Of a stretch of 64,000 bases of DNA, positions 49,156-62,770 are shown piece by piece. Source of the stretch: Taudactylus pleione (Eukaryota; Chordata; Amphibia; Anura; Myobatrachidae); assembly GCA_031769625.1 (NCBI GenBank), contig JAUIMM010000113.1, forward strand, positions 18,400,501 through 18,464,500, written 5' to 3'. A program made the position numbers and the translations under genes. Under the pieces are notes generated by a model. That model saw only the letters and a list, made by a program, of their open reading frames with translations. It had not been told where the DNA came from and did not search any database. Numbering within the stretch: position 1 is the first letter of the stretch; every line of letters starts with the position of its first letter.

Positions 49156-51339
49156 GGAGTGGATATTAACACTTTCACTTAGATTATGTATTACTATTTA
49201 AAAGAAACTCTTTTTTTATAGATTTTGTATTTATTCCCTCACATTACAAAGGGTGGTATTTAAACTTTATATTTCTTAAGAAATATTTTGAGCAGGAAAT
49301 GTTTAACTTTACTGTCGTTTACAATATCACATTCAGTAATCAGTTATCCTCCGATGTACACGGTATTTTCAGGCAATTTTAATAATGTAATGTATCCCTT
49401 AGGCCCCAGGCAAAATATTCTTGGGATTGTGGCAAGTAGATTTTCACTGAATTATCTTTTTAATTTTATTTAAAATTTAGAACATGCAATTCATTAGGAT
49501 TATTTTCAACGAAAACATTATTTTACAGGCTACTTATATACTCATGCGCACTGGTTATAATTTAGGTTTGCTTTAGTGCTCTATTCCAGATGTTGTTGCT
49601 GTGGTCCCGAGCATCAACATTTAAGAGAAAAAATAACAGAGATGAGACAAAAAGTGTTGGCTCTTTTAATGTGTCAATATAATAATAAAAAAGTAAAACA
49701 TTGTAAATTGTCAATTGTTATGAATTAGTCTTGTACAGTATATGCTAGTGCTATATGCTATCGGTATTTTTACCTATAATGATTCAAAGTAGTTTCCCAT
49801 GATGTTTAGTGACTTCATTTGGCACGACAGAGGTGAAGATTGTCATAAGAATTGTAACAGCCACTGTCCATCCTGTAAAATGAGCCACTCATAACGAACC
49901 AGCTCAATACAGCGACAAATCCTCAAGGACAAAAGGTCATAACTATGCTTTGAAGGGCAAAACCCACTCCTCTTGGAAATCAGTTACGGGAGAGAGTAAG
50001 CCCTACTGACACAATAAGGACTTAGAGAAATTCCTCTTGGGACAACGTGCAATTAAGTAGGGTCACATCTAGATATGTGTGGGCTACAGAGCTAAATTTT
50101 GTATGAGCTTCTATCCAATGCTTAAGGGTAAAATAAATACATGCACACACGGGCTGTCTATTTGAATGTACTGCATCACCTTTCCAGCTGTTGGCCCTAT
50201 AGCAGCTGCCACTCCTGCTACTATAGTACTAGTTATGCCTTTGTGAATAAGCCACTCCTTTTCAGCAAAAGAGATGTCTGGGTAATGTCAATTTATGTGG
50301 CAGCCCTTTGAGTCAATGCTTTACCCACTTTTATAGCTTAAAGATGTCCCGAAATGTTCTCATTGATTCACTGAAGCTTTTTATATGGCACTTTACATGC
50401 TGACCAAAAAATCCTATAGTGCACTGAGGGGTCTTAACAAAGACAAAACAGGCTGCCTGTAGATGGATAGTTGTATCCTTGTCTAAAAACATAACAGGTA
50501 CATATTTGGCTTAGATGGCTGCTATGTAAATGGGTTTACCCAATTGTTTAATCTCCTGAATGGGATTTTCAACAGTGGTGTTTTTTTTAGGGTTGCAGCC
50601 TCCCTTCCCCCTTCCCTCAGTAAAAACTGCCACCCCTAGTGGGTACACTGGTTGTGGCAGTGGCTTCCTATTGGCAGTGCTTTCTCCTAATTGAACTCTG
50701 GACAGACAGTTTGCGGTCCCAGGCAGAGGTGTTTTCTGCCCCTGAGAGTGCAAGTCCGGACCTCAATTAGTAGCAAGCACTTCCAATAGGAAGCCACTCC
50801 CCTGCCATTTGCCAGCATTACCTGGCTTCTTGGAGCAGCAGCCGATACAGACGCTGGCTTGTTGTTTTGATTCGCACATTTGCAGGCCCCCCCAAACAGA
50901 AAGGTAGGAGCTAGTGCTGGAGCAAAGTAGGAAAACTTGGTAAGGAAATGTTTTGGGTACAATAAAATTTCCCTTCGTTCCTATTATAAACAAGTACTTA
51001 CTCAAACAAATCTAAAACTTGCCCCATTGCTAGTTTTTAGCGGAGCAGTGGTTGGAAAATATCCTTGAATTGGGGAACTTATCTTAGCAAATTGTAAAAG
51101 CTCACAAACAGGAGAGACATGGTTAAATAATACATTTGTAGAAGAAAATAACTCAAGAGATGTTTTTTGTTGCTTGAAGCTGCATTTCCTCATATTACCA
51201 AATAAATCCATAATTAATTTTTCCAGATGCATTAGGTTTCCAATAGAATAGAGAAACATAACATACATCTGCGTGATGTATTTTACACTTAATTAAAAAG
51301 GTTGGTTTCAAAACAGGTTTTTTTTTACGGAATAATTGC

Positions 51340-51700
51340 AGTCTTAACTCATTTATCTAACTGGTCTTGCAGGTACGGAATGCAGAGTTCCCTCCAGCTG
51401 TTTCAATCAAAACTGGTATTAACAATAATGTCTTTAGACAGAATAAAAATGTTGAAATTGTAAATTTGATTCATCCTACATTTCTACATACATAATGATG
51501 TATAATTAATCTTTTGTAGCACACAGATTGTAAGGAAATCACATACATACAGCATGAAAATATTTTCGCTTTCGGGCTTCCAGCTGTATATTTTCTAATA
51601 ACATTCAGTTATTAATTGGGATGTTAAATGGGCTTTCTTTCCTGTTCTATTTAATGTTTCCTGTGATTTATAAGCTATTTTTAAGTAGAACAACTCTCCT
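51340..51700. promoter_or_regulatory. Repeat-poor block, candidate conserved enhancer
   Basis: No repeat signature. Includes CCCTCCAGCTGTTTCAATCA (E-box CAGCTG) and TAATTAATC-type cores. Conservation not tested. Confidence 0.28.
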
Positions 51701-52009
51701 TACGAAAAGCAGGTAGTGATTGTACGTAGTTGTTATGTACCTACCATTGCATTTTTTGGTCAGTTCACTGTACCAATCAATCACTTTATTATTTTTTACC
51801 ATTAAAATGATAAGGGGCACATTTAGAATTGTGTTTAAAGGAAAAAGATGTCCTAATTGTAAAACATGTTAAAATTCTGAATTTAAGATGTGTTTCGAAC
51901 TCAAGTTACGGGCAATGTAAACTGATGTGAAGAGAAAACCATTGTATCACACATCGCATTTTGAATGCAATATATCCTGCCACTGACTGAATGCATAGTG
52001 GTGTTAATA

Positions 52010-52260
52010 ATGCTGGTATGCATGTACAATTGCGATTAAAATCACAATGGACAGAGAGGACCTCCGGGTTTATGACACGGAAGGCCTCCTGCACATGCAC
52101 AGTCATCGGCCAGGGTATGCGCAAGCTGTGGGGAACACTGGGAGGGATCTTACTGGATCCTCCTTGGGGAAGTCTATGGTGAGAAGCACATAGGCTTCTA
52201 TTAGGCAACTCCATCTATATTAGGTTCATATTAGGTTCTGGAGCTGTGAATATTTGGGAA
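52010..52260. repeat. Dispersed repeat shared with 24170-24480
   Basis: Shares GAGGACCTCCGGGTTTATG, TGCACATGCACAGTCATCGG and CATAGGCTTCTATTAGGCAA with the other copy, in the same order. Confidence 0.5.
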
Positions 52261-53139
52261 ATGCGGTCACACCTCCAAAATCAGTAGTTTTCAGAGTTTT
52301 AACTGCATTTTAGCATTAGTACAGCCCACCCTAAATGAGACTGTACATATTAACACCTTTATGGTTAATATGTGCAAAGTTAATATATTAACGTTCTTTT
52401 TTGTTTTCTTTCAATGTGTCTCATGGACATTGACAGTTAAAAACTCGGATTCATCCCAATAGGATTGCAGTGTAGCATTTGCAGAGGCGTTTCTACATGC
52501 GTTTGGTTTGAACAAGATAACTTCCTGTTTGACCACAAACACAGATTGAAGGCACATGAAAAGCATATCAAATACAAATACATACATAATATATAAACTC
52601 AATGTAATTTATATGCATTTCTACTCATCATTAAACAATGTATTGCAAATTTTAGTGTGTACATACAGGAGCCTAATTGAGGTCTATTTTTATTTTGATA
52701 TGAATGTCCAGGAAGACACAAGCATACATTTGTCTGCAAATTAATTTACTGGACAATTTGCATATAGTGCATTTAAGGAGAGTTCTAAAACTTTTTATTG
52801 AAATACAAAACATAAGTCATAGGGAGCGGCTCAAATCTTGGAGATGTGCGTGAATTAGCGCTTTGTCGAGAATTATGGCACAGCAACATTGCAGGTTTAC
52901 CTGTGGAACTGGGAAGGAAAATCTGTGATGTAACAGTCCAACTCATGGTCATTGCTAAGAATTGTTTATCCCCCATAGTGTCCAATAAAAGCCTGGTCTT
53001 TTCATTAAGTATGGTATGATGAATATAGTTTTCACCATGTGGCTACTTTTGAAGAATTCAGACTAAAGTATCTCTCAGAAGTTGGGTGTCAGCAAGGGGC
53101 GACTGGAAAGTGATTGCCCCACAGGCCAGGTTAATTAAG

Positions 53140-53360
53140 GCTCAATGATGGTTTGTATCCAATGGCAATGGTTTCTGTAATCGATGCTGAAGTCCGATGA
53201 TGGAAGTCCCCATGCTCTCTGCTTTGCATCTGCACGGCCGCAGTTCCTGCCTCCTGCGCCTCTCGCTCTCCCCAACCATCAATGGTAAAAGCATTGATGG
53301 ATTTTAAGGTTTTTAGCCCCTTGGCCTGAGACCATCGAGCATCAATGGTTTCATCATCGT
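53140..53360. mobile_element. Possible relative of the 47272 element
   Basis: ATGATGG and AATGGCAATGG motifs at the left; ACCATCAATGG and ACCATCGAGCATCAATGG at the right, around a GC-rich middle. Ends not resolved. Confidence 0.4.
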
Positions 53361-54630
53361 TGTTTATCCTTAGACTGATAGAGGGGAATGATTTCCTTAT
53401 TTGCTGCAAATCATATAATCAGCAATATGCAATTACTGAACATAGAACATATATTGTTTCCTATGTGGGTTACTTAAAGCTGCTTTTCACCTTAAATAGA
53501 ATAAATTGCATGTCATTTCTTCGGTATAAATCACCTTATTCGTATGTTTTTTTTGCAAGGAGTTTTCATGTATTTAGAAGCAGAAATTCCAGGGGAATGG
53601 AGCATTGATTTTTATCCCCTAGCAGGTATCATGGACTGCAAACAATTAATCCTTTTCAAGATCTAATATATATCTAGTACGGCTCTGCTACAGTTTGGCA
53701 GCAGTTTTTTGAACATAAGAAAGCTATTTATTAATTGTAAAATAAATCATTAATGAATAGAACTGCATGTATGTTTGAGGAAAGCTATACCTCTCTGCTA
53801 TGAATCTCTGACACCATGCCAAGTGTCTCAGTGCCAAAAAGTTTAGTATTACATTTTTTTTTTTACTTTAAACTCAATAGTGGTTACTGGTAACATGTGT
53901 TCTGCTGGGTTTTTTTTTATCTGGCCGGAGTCCAAATAATGTTAGTGTGTGTTTAAAATACTTAAAAAAATAAATTAGTCTTTTCTGTTTCATAAAGTTG
54001 GTAATCCAAGAACTAAGATGAAAACCTCTGTATAGCTATAAAGTCCACTGAACATTTATTATAAAGTATTTCACTGCACAGGTTTTTCCTCAAGATACAC
54101 AGCAGACCCATGCTTGTGCCAATTAGTTAACAGGTAAATCAGTGGAGGTCCAATGGAAAGTAATTTAAAACTCAGTAAGGATTTTAAAGGTAACTGTGGG
54201 AATGCCGTGCTGTGATTGGTTATAATCGTAGATATTAACTTCCAATAAAAATTTAGAATGAAAGAAAGCAAACATCCGGGAAAGCTTAAAGAATCCAAAT
54301 AGAATGGTTTACTTTACTTAGTGAAAAATGTCACATTCAGTGACAATATTAGGTATATTATATATTGCATATTAACTTTATATTAATGAAAATTGAGGTT
54401 AAATTGACAATATAAACACTGTTTATAAACTTTTATAAAGCTCCCTTTGAAAATACTTTTTTTTTGCTTCAACAGTGACATTTTCATAACTATATCATTA
54501 ATGGCATTTTCACATTACTTCTAATAAGCTTACTGACTTGGTCAAGGGCACAAGGATGTCTCTCTATCCTATACTGCTGAACAATCATTTTAGCCCTTAT
54601 ATTATAGTCATAACCTAACATTGTATTTGG

Positions 54631-55245
54631 ACAGCACAACTGACATAGTGGTTGGCAATACCGCCTTACAGCACTGATGTCTTGAGTTCAATTCCTTACC
54701 AAGTCACTATAGGCCTGATTCTGAAGCAAGCAACTGTGCATATGGAACAAACCATGTTGCAATGCAAGGGATGCAAATATATATATATATATTTTTTTTT
54801 CCCTGCAGGGGAAATACTGGCTGCTGTTGCATTTAGCCCACAAATGCTGGACAGCTTTATTTTTACACAGCAGTTTAGATTTCAGTTTGGATGCTGCACT
54901 CTCTTATGCATCTAAATTTCTCTGCACATTTCAAATCTGCCCCACCTGCAGTGCAACATGGTTTTGCCCAGATTCACATTTTTTTGCTCTTTTTTGCTTT
55001 ACTCCCAACTCAGAATCAGACCCTATATATGAGGAGATTGGATGTTCTCCCTGGGTTTCCTACGGATGCTTCGGTTTCCTCCTACACACCTAAACCATGC
55101 TGGTTGCTTAAATTAACCCCATTGTGTATGTGTGTCCCATAGGGAATTTAGATTGTAAGCTCTACTGAGGCAGGGACAGATGTGATTGACTGAAATATTC
55201 TCTGTAAAGCACTGCGTAATATATGTGCGCTATATAAATAACTGT
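54631..55245 (+). mobile_element. tRNA-derived SINE interrupted by a MITE
   Basis: The head has a degenerate Pol III A box (TGACATAGTGG) and B box (AGTTCAATTCC). The body continues after the insertion with GGTTTCCTCCTACACACC and AGATTGTAAGCTCTACTGAG, ending GCGCTATATAAATAA. It is split by 54711-55023. Confidence 0.8.
54711..55023. mobile_element. Palindromic MITE inserted in SINE, TSD TAT
   Basis: AGGCCTGATTCTG and CAGAATCAGACCC are inverted ends. AACCATGTTGCAATGCA faces TGCAGTGCAACATGGTT inside. TAT lies on both sides (54708-54710 and 55024-55026). Confidence 0.87.
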
Positions 55246-55267
55246 AGATAAATAATAACATTGCACT

Positions 55268-55415
55268 TAGGTTCACTAAACCATAGTAACCAGCCAGCAA
55301 TTAGTGCTGCTAGGACAAATCACACAAGGAATGTCAATTACTGATCGGTTGCTATTGTTTTTCAAAAAATGTGCACTGAAAATTCTATGCAATCTTAGTA
55401 AATAACAACCTGTAG
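55268..55415. mobile_element. Eroded palindromic MITE, CCAAT-core type
   Basis: GTTCACTAAACCATAGTAACCAG at the left faces CTGATCGGTTGCTATTG and TCTTAGTAAATAACAAC at the right. Confidence 0.5.
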
Positions 55416-56482
55416 TCCTTTTCTGTCATGAAGCTATCTACAGGACACAATGCCTGCACATGTTTATTTTGTACTTAAATAGCAACTAGTACAAAAATGT
55501 TGGATAAAGAAAGATCCCCGCAAACAGGCAAATTGTTCTCACTGATGCAATGTTAGTTCTACATAATAACATGCAAAAATATTCCTATTATAAGTGTTTT
55601 AAAAATGTCCAACATGATATTATTTCCATGTTACCTTTCTATGGAGGCTAACTTTGAAGTGATATATCGTGGCACAAGTCTCCTTGTAACAAAAGGATAA
55701 AAGAAGCATAACACTTTGACATAGATAGTCTCTTTGGGAACACCTTGCCAAAAACATAGCTTTAAAGTACTTATGTCTCTGAGCTTGAACTCTTCAATTC
55801 ATGTCAATTCACCAAGGTTATTAGGAGTATTACTAAGTAATCTTGGAAAGCCTAGAATAGTCCTTAAAATTCCGTAATTATGTTGTATTCATAAACTCCT
55901 GTAGGTGGATATATGTTCTTTATAGTGTAGTCATTTTATTCAGATACAAAAAACGTAAAAGATGGACATTTCTGGTTATAAAAACAGACCCAGTTGGACA
56001 GCCATGTAATGTGCGGAAACCTTTTTTTTTCAGTTCCTTAATGATGTCTTTAGATTTTTGTGGAGTGATAGGTTGAGTGTTGGTTCAGCCCACAAAATGG
56101 CTGCCTCTATTTTATGTAAATGACAGGTCTATTTTATACACTAAAATACTAATTGATCATTAAGTAGAGGCAGTGACTGTGTTTAATCAAGAATGCAACA
56201 ATTTTAAGAGTGTAAGCAAAGAGCTTTACTGGACTATATAATATCATTTATTTAGACTTGTTTAGAATGAAAAATATGATGTGAGGCTAAAATGTTTTCT
56301 GGTGGGCTGGTTGAAAATAAAAATCAATGGGCTTGGAAACATCTTTACTCAATATCAGGCAAAGCGTCTGTCAGATATGTGTCATTCCTCCATTCCTGCT
56401 TTCTTTGCATTAAGCTAGAGACAAGAAACCTCTGACTCTATATGGGCTGTTTCTGTTAAAGGGTAATGAGCACTATCTCTAG

Positions 56483-56640
56483 TAAAAAAAAAAAAAAAAA
56501 AAAAAGGATTGTGGTGCTTCAAGTACTGCAGTAATCTTTCTTCTGCTATCGCCATCTAAGGAATTATCAGAGATTTTTTTTTTTTTTTCACATTTTTAAA
56601 AAATATATTTTTATTATTTTTAAAAAACTTTTTTTTCTGT
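56483..56640. repeat. Poly-A and A/T-rich low-complexity tract
   Basis: A run of about 22 A starting at 56484, then a run of T around 56574-56588 and mixed A/T to 56636. Confidence 0.85.
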
Positions 56641-57324
56641 ATTTTTCAACAACTGGAATTGAAAGTACAAATTCAAGTTTTCAGTCCCACTGTGCATGTA
56701 TGTTCCAGGGAACCCAGTCATGCATTCACATATTCACTATAACTGGCCTGGCAAAGAGGTAAGTTAAGTCTCCTGACCAGTATCACAGCTCAATATTGTG
56801 TAGCTGCCTTTGCGATATTTTATGGATATATTATGGTCATAGGTTGTTTTCTATAGCTGCGATAAGCAATTATGAAAATCCAACCCTATCAAAAGATCTT
56901 ACCATGTATAGTGCTTTATCTCTCTCCAAGGCTTAGTACATCTCCCCCAAAGAGAATGTAATATCACTCTAATCGACAATTAAGCCAATCGTAGTGCATG
57001 GAACATAGAGAAGCCAATCTGCAAACATCAACAAATGTCACATGTCTATATAGTTATATTAAATGAGCTTACAGCCTCTCTGAACCACATCCTTGTTGAA
57101 TTCTACTATAAGAAAATGTCTGTGGATGCCTTCTGTGTCTGTTGCTATTAGTAGTAAAGATTACTGTACCCTCATGTGCACACAGCATTTGCTAAGCAGC
57201 TGTGCAAATAGTACTGCAGCATTGACTGGCAGATTTATTAAACTATTTCACATAAGTTACACCCATGCTACTACACAGTAGTAGCGTAAAACAAGATGCC
57301 AGTACTTGTCAGCGTCATTATAGA

Positions 57325-57490
57325 GGAGTATATTTACTAAGATGCGGGTTTTTAGACGTGGAGATGTTGCCCATAGCAACCAGTCAGATTCTAGCTGTTA
57401 TCTTCTAAAAGGTTCTTGATAAATGCTAAGTAGAATCTGATTGGTTGCTATTGGCAACATCTCCACCTCTAAAAACAAAAAATATACCCC
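57325..57490. mobile_element. Palindromic MITE, family of 2971, right arm shortened
   Basis: GTATATTTACTAAGATGCGG at the left and ACATCTCCACCTCTAAAAAC...ATATACCCC at the right. CAACCAGTCAGATTCTAGC faces AGAATCTGATTGGTTGC. The CCCGCACTTTAGT block of the right arm is lost. Confidence 0.82.
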
Positions 57491-60400
57491 TAAGTGTGGT
57501 ATAGGTGTAGACTGTGATATCAAGTGGTGTGTTTGTTATAACCGAAAAATTAAAATTGGATAAATATTTGCTGCGTCTTCAGTCATTCATATAAAGAACT
57601 AGTTGGGGGAAAATGCATCAGTGTTTAAAAAATAAAAAACTAATGTCACCAGGAATATAAAATCTGCCACTAAAGTGATTTCATGCCCATGTTCTAGTAA
57701 ATTATCTGGACATGTTTTCAATGCTGATGGTTGAATAGTAACTGAAAAGTGCAGTCAAATTTCTTCCAAGATTGTGGAAACACTGATAGTTATTTAAAAA
57801 ATAATCATCAATGGGTAACACCTACATGCATTCCTCCTATGTACAAACCACAATCCCAGTGACCAGTGAGTGATATGTATGTACAGTATATGTGTGCGTA
57901 GAGAGAGAGAGAGAAACACCTCAGTTAGTGATTTATTTTTACTTCGGAACCTATGTGCAGTAAATCGCAGTAATCCCCAGATAAGTAACCAAATAATTAA
58001 CCTTACAGTATGTACAAATAACTCTTAACTTTTGTAGGATTGCTAAAACAAATGCTCCTCTTTAATTTGATATCTACTTTTTGCTATGTATTGCGTAGAT
58101 ATTAATATCTCTCCTTTGTCTGTTGCAATTAGCAGTCACCTGTGTGGGTCAGCTGAATAATAAACCAAATATTTTAATGCCAGGATATATTCTGAAACAT
58201 TAGGAGATCAGTGATCATCTCTGCTTGCTGGTGAGGGACTGCTGATGAACTGTTAAACAAAATGATCTGTCCCCAGGCCAGTCAGTTGGTTGGATGCCAA
58301 GAAATCCAGCACAATTAACTATCAAAGATGCAGGCACTCCATTATCCCAAAAGATCAGACTGCAGCCACCTGGGAACTCACCCTTTTATTCCTCTAACCC
58401 TAACCCTGGATTTATGAGGGTTATTTGTGCATAGCTTATTGATTGTTTTTGTGGGGACCACAGCATGTCGATATATTCACAATGCCGACATCTAAAATGT
58501 CGCCATTCTCATAACGCAGTCAGTGAGGTTTTTTCCATCTCCGGGACTGGGTGTTAAACTAGAACTACGGGGCCGATTTCAATAGACGTAGAATTTGCCG
58601 GGTCCCAGCGCCTTGTGCTCATCACCTGCAGAAGGCAGATACTACATGCACCCTATACACATGCGAACAGAAGCCTTCTGCCATAACTGGCAATGCAAAC
58701 TGGCATGGCAGCACATGTGCTATTGAATATTCGCCTATATGCCAAGATGCACACATCTGCACCACCCCTATCCATCCACTTATTGAAAAAGTCATCATAA
58801 TTATCAGGGCACATTTGCACCATCTCTATACCTCATGCAAGAGATGCATCAGAAATATGATGGATCTATGTGTACACACACAACGCAGCATAGCCCACAC
58901 CCCCATGTAGCGCCCTCAGTATACTAAGTAAGCCTTCTTGCGGATGTCCCACTTATCCTATTCAGCCACTTATGGAGATGCAAATGAGATGCGTAAAAAA
59001 CCTGAATCGCCCATGGATGTACCTGCACTTCTAAATGGGGATGGCAGTAGCCTCCCCAACATGAATAAACTGAGTAGGGGGGCTGGGGGCAGGGTCTGCT
59101 GAGTGAAAATAGCAAAGCAAGAGATTATAAAGTAAAAAAAAGGCTGGGTGGGGTGGCAAACAGAGCAGCTGAAGATGGGGAAAGAAAAAAATAGAGGGCA
59201 AGAAAAAAATACTGCACAAAAGAAAAGAGTGGATGAAAGAAAAAAATGGCCAGCAATAAAACAATGCAGTAAAGAAACAAGAGCACAATACGCAGAACTC
59301 CAGTCAGAAATCAGCAATGACACTGTGAGGATCACAAATCAAAGAAGCTTTGGCCTAGCAGCCAGAGCATTATAAAGGCAGACACAAGACACGCCCACTA
59401 CCACCTAATAGGTTACCAGGTACACATGGCCTTTACTAAACTCTGCCCACAGCCTTGTGATTTAAATCACCTCAGTCTCATTGCAGTCCTTCACTTGTAC
59501 TTCTACTTAGTATGTGCAGTGCAAAAAAATCACAAGATCTCTATGCAATTCAGAGTTGTGTGCAACTCTGCATCAATCCCTTGGTGTTTTTGACTTTAAG
59601 GTGTACAATTTGTGCAGTCTAGTCTGAGTGTGAGCATGCAATTAATCACAGATAAAATGCACCATACTCAACTTATATTATGAAATAAATTGTGCATGTA
59701 ATATATTACCAAGACCTAAACAGAGATCTGGGTATGTTGTCAGCACCATACACGGTGCATGTACTGTATGATCTCATATAACAACATAACCTTATCTCTA
59801 TTAATACTATATTGCTTTTTAGCTTTTCTGGCAGCTGAGAAGTGATTTTTGCTTCTTTTTTTAACTAGTACAAACTTTGTGTCTGAATCATTTGAGTCTG
59901 TGGAAATGAAACCCCAGTGAGTGTCATAATAATTTATGCTATGCCAAGTACATTTGGAACGTGTATGGAGCCACTTGCTGAGAGTCTGCTAATGGTAAAA
60001 TGTGCCACATAAATCACAATTCCCAAGTCAAGAGCAAATGTTATTTTGCAAATGTTTTTATTAAAAACATTGTGAAATAAATGAACACTATATTATATAG
60101 ACGCACCGGCATAGTCTCATGCCACATTGTTGTTGTGTTTTTTGTTCTCTTTTACAGCGTTCTTCTAATATAAATTTATAAACTCACACTATTGTGTAGC
60201 TATAAAAATTAACTTGAACCTAAAGCTTGTGTATGCTTAGGCAGAAGCAAAAGCCTCGTATTGTCCTCAAACACTGTTCTGCGGTCACGCCAAGCAACCC
60301 CTATCGGCACGCCAGTTCCCGTGCGACTCAGCTGTGCCAAGCGTCTTATTCATTCAAAATGTGCATCTTATTCACACAAATAAAACAAATTCATGCAGTA

Positions 60401-60954
60401 AAACTACTTAGCTAGAATGCACTGATCAATGTGATGTGCAACACTTGTACATGTGTGTGCGAATAAGTCTGAATCTGTGTACGAAGCGCTACAATGCAGC
60501 GCCACAGCTTTTTTTCATGCCAAGTTCCATTGTGCTTCATCTGAAATGTTATACATGTTTTAAACTAATTCCTGTGCGGTTAACATTAGAGCCCGGCGTC
60601 TGTAGTACACATTGAGTGATGTTTTGCTGTGTCTGCAATGCAAATGAGAAAATGTAAAGAAAAAAGACGCTATGCTACACCGCTCAGCGCGACTGAGTTG
60701 CACCAGGTGCCTTGTGCCATACGGCTTATTGAAACTTAGTGTATGAGTTCACATCTGTACTATAGATCTGATCATATGTAAGGTCAGTGAAAAGACCTCA
60801 CCCATTTATACAACATTATTTAAAGTATATGTGTTGTCTACACAAAGTGGGGGCAGCCATTTTGAGAATATGCAGCTTAGACATTCACTAAGAAAAATCT
60901 GTGTCATCTGCTTGTCTTAGTCACCATTCCAGATATGAAAAACAGGCCAATTTA

Positions 60955-61220
60955 GGCCAGTTATAGGTAACCCGATACACATCGAGGGCCGCAGGGGCAG
61001 TCCTCCAACCTTTTAAACGGCCACACAATATTCTTAATCCTAGTAATCAGTTAAATGAAAACATTTAATCAAAGAAAGGGACAACTACTTGTAATGACAT
61101 ATGAGCAGGCATTTTGATCAAGTGTTACAGGCTATAAAAAACACAACAGACAATAAAGTATGGAAAAGCTGAAGCCTGCATTTCAAGGCTCCAGGGCTGC
61201 CGTTGGCCATCACTGATTTA
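60955..61220. mobile_element. Possible eroded hAT-like element
   Basis: GAGGGCCGCAGGGGCAGTCC at the left and CTCCAGGGCTGCCGTTGGCC at the right, around an AT-rich centre. Weakly supported. Confidence 0.35.
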
Positions 61221-61580
61221 GATCACGTCCAGATCGAACACAACACAGCCCTAACTTTCTTGTACCACTCTCATCTTCCATAAAGCCAAAGTATTTTCTT
61301 GGTAGGCCATGTCACTTTTATACTGTACCTCAGATGTCGGGTCTGTCCCACAGACTTTGGTGACTACTGACCTTCATGATATTTTAGGTCCTAGTGAAAG
61401 AATGCACAATGTGATTATTAGTATCAGATAATATAATATCAACTTCTTAACATATTTTACTATGCCCTGTCAAAATAATTATTTCTACACAGGAGATACT
61501 TTTACTATTGGGCACCCAGAATGAGGCAGCCCCTTTAGAAAGGTAACACAGTGGATTTAATTGGAATTATCTTCCATTTT

Positions 61581-62080
61581 GCAGCATATTTGGCATAGTG
61601 GTCAGCATTCCTGCCATGCAGCAATGAGGTCATGAGTTGAGTTAATTCCTGACCAAGGCACTATGGGGTCTATTTACTAAGCAGTGTTAGGAGACAGAGT
61701 GAAAAGTGATAAGAAAGTGATAAGGTGCCAGCCAATCAGCTCCCAACTGTCCTCTCACAGGCTGTGTTTGAAAAATGACAGTTGGGAGCTGATTGGCTGG
61801 AACCTTATCACTTTCTTATCACTTTTCACTCTGTCTCCTAACACTGCTTAGTAAATAGACCCCTATATGTTTGTGTTGGTTTCCTCCGGGTACTTCGGTG
61901 TCCTTCCACACACCTAAAACATACTGGTAGGTTAATTGGCTTCTGGAAAACATGTGCCTTAGTGTGTAAGTGTGTGAGCATGTCGTAGGAAAGTAGATTG
62001 TAAGCTCCACTGGGGCAGGGACTGATATGAATGGCCAAATATTTTCTGTGGAATATATGTGCGCTATATAAATAACTAGT
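61581..62080 (+). mobile_element. tRNA-derived SINE interrupted by a palindromic MITE
   Basis: A box TGGCATAGTGG fits the Pol III consensus; the B-box region reads GAGTTGAGTTAATTCC. After the insertion it continues with GGTTTCCTCCGGGTACTTCG, AGATTGTAAGCTCCACTGGG and the GCGCTATATAAATAA tail. Confidence 0.85.
61665..61863. mobile_element. Palindromic MITE, GGGGTCTATTTAC family, TSD TAT
   Basis: Complete copy with ends GGGGTCTATTTACTAAGCAG and its perfect inverse, and a CCAATCAGCTCCCAACTGTC/inverse core. TAT on both sides (61662-61664 and 61864-61866). Confidence 0.92.
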
Positions 62081-62439
62081 AATTAAATATATCCATTTCA
62101 CATGAGAACGCTTCTGAGCACATAGTCTGTGAATAACGTTGCGTGTGGCATTTTCACAGCTACGTTTTAGTTTTGAAGGGAAACGGGATTTCCCATTGAT
62201 TGTAGTGGGAAAAGTACACTGCATTGAGCACTTCGCTGAACATTGCATTTTTCTGGCTGGAAAACCACAACATCCTAAGAAGCCCACCAAACACCAGCCG
62301 CTACTCACTGATTACATTACTTACTTGAAATTAAATGTGCACAGGTTTTTAAGTTCTGTATTAATACATTTTAAATTATTAAAATAAAATGGAGTTATAT
62401 GCACTGTTTGCTGATTGCTGGTACAGCAAAGGAACTGAA

Positions 62440-62770
62440 GTGTGAGGAATAAGGCATAACACAGAATAACAGCAACTATTTGCATTTCGTTTCCCTAGCA
62501 GCCTATCTACGAGCTTATCATCATCTACCGTGTCATGCGCAACTTTAAGAATCATGATAAATTACGAGGATTGAATTCGGAAAAGATTAAAGCAATTGGT
62601 CGAGTTGTAAATTAGAGTCAATTGATCAGAGGCCTGCGGGATAGAAAACGCTAGCTGTATTAGTAACCCAACAAGTCAGTGAAGTTTCTTCAGAAAGAAA
62701 CAAAGATAGCAGTAATTAATGACCCTGACTCTGTGCCAAAAAAGCTTTCTTCTGACAACTTCAACTTAAT
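62440..62770. promoter_or_regulatory. Repeat-poor block, candidate conserved enhancer
   Basis: No repeat signature. Includes AATCATGATAAATTACGAGG, GTAAATTAGAGTCAATTGAT and GCAGTAATTAATGACC, a dense run of homeodomain-type cores. Conservation not tested. Confidence 0.38.

Noticed and set aside
54631..54710. tRNA gene
   Set aside because: Only Pol III box-like motifs are present; the sequence continues into a SINE body and does not fold as an intact tRNA.
61838..62308. 156-codon minus-strand frame
   Set aside because: It runs through a MITE end and a SINE body; it is an artefact of repeat sequence.
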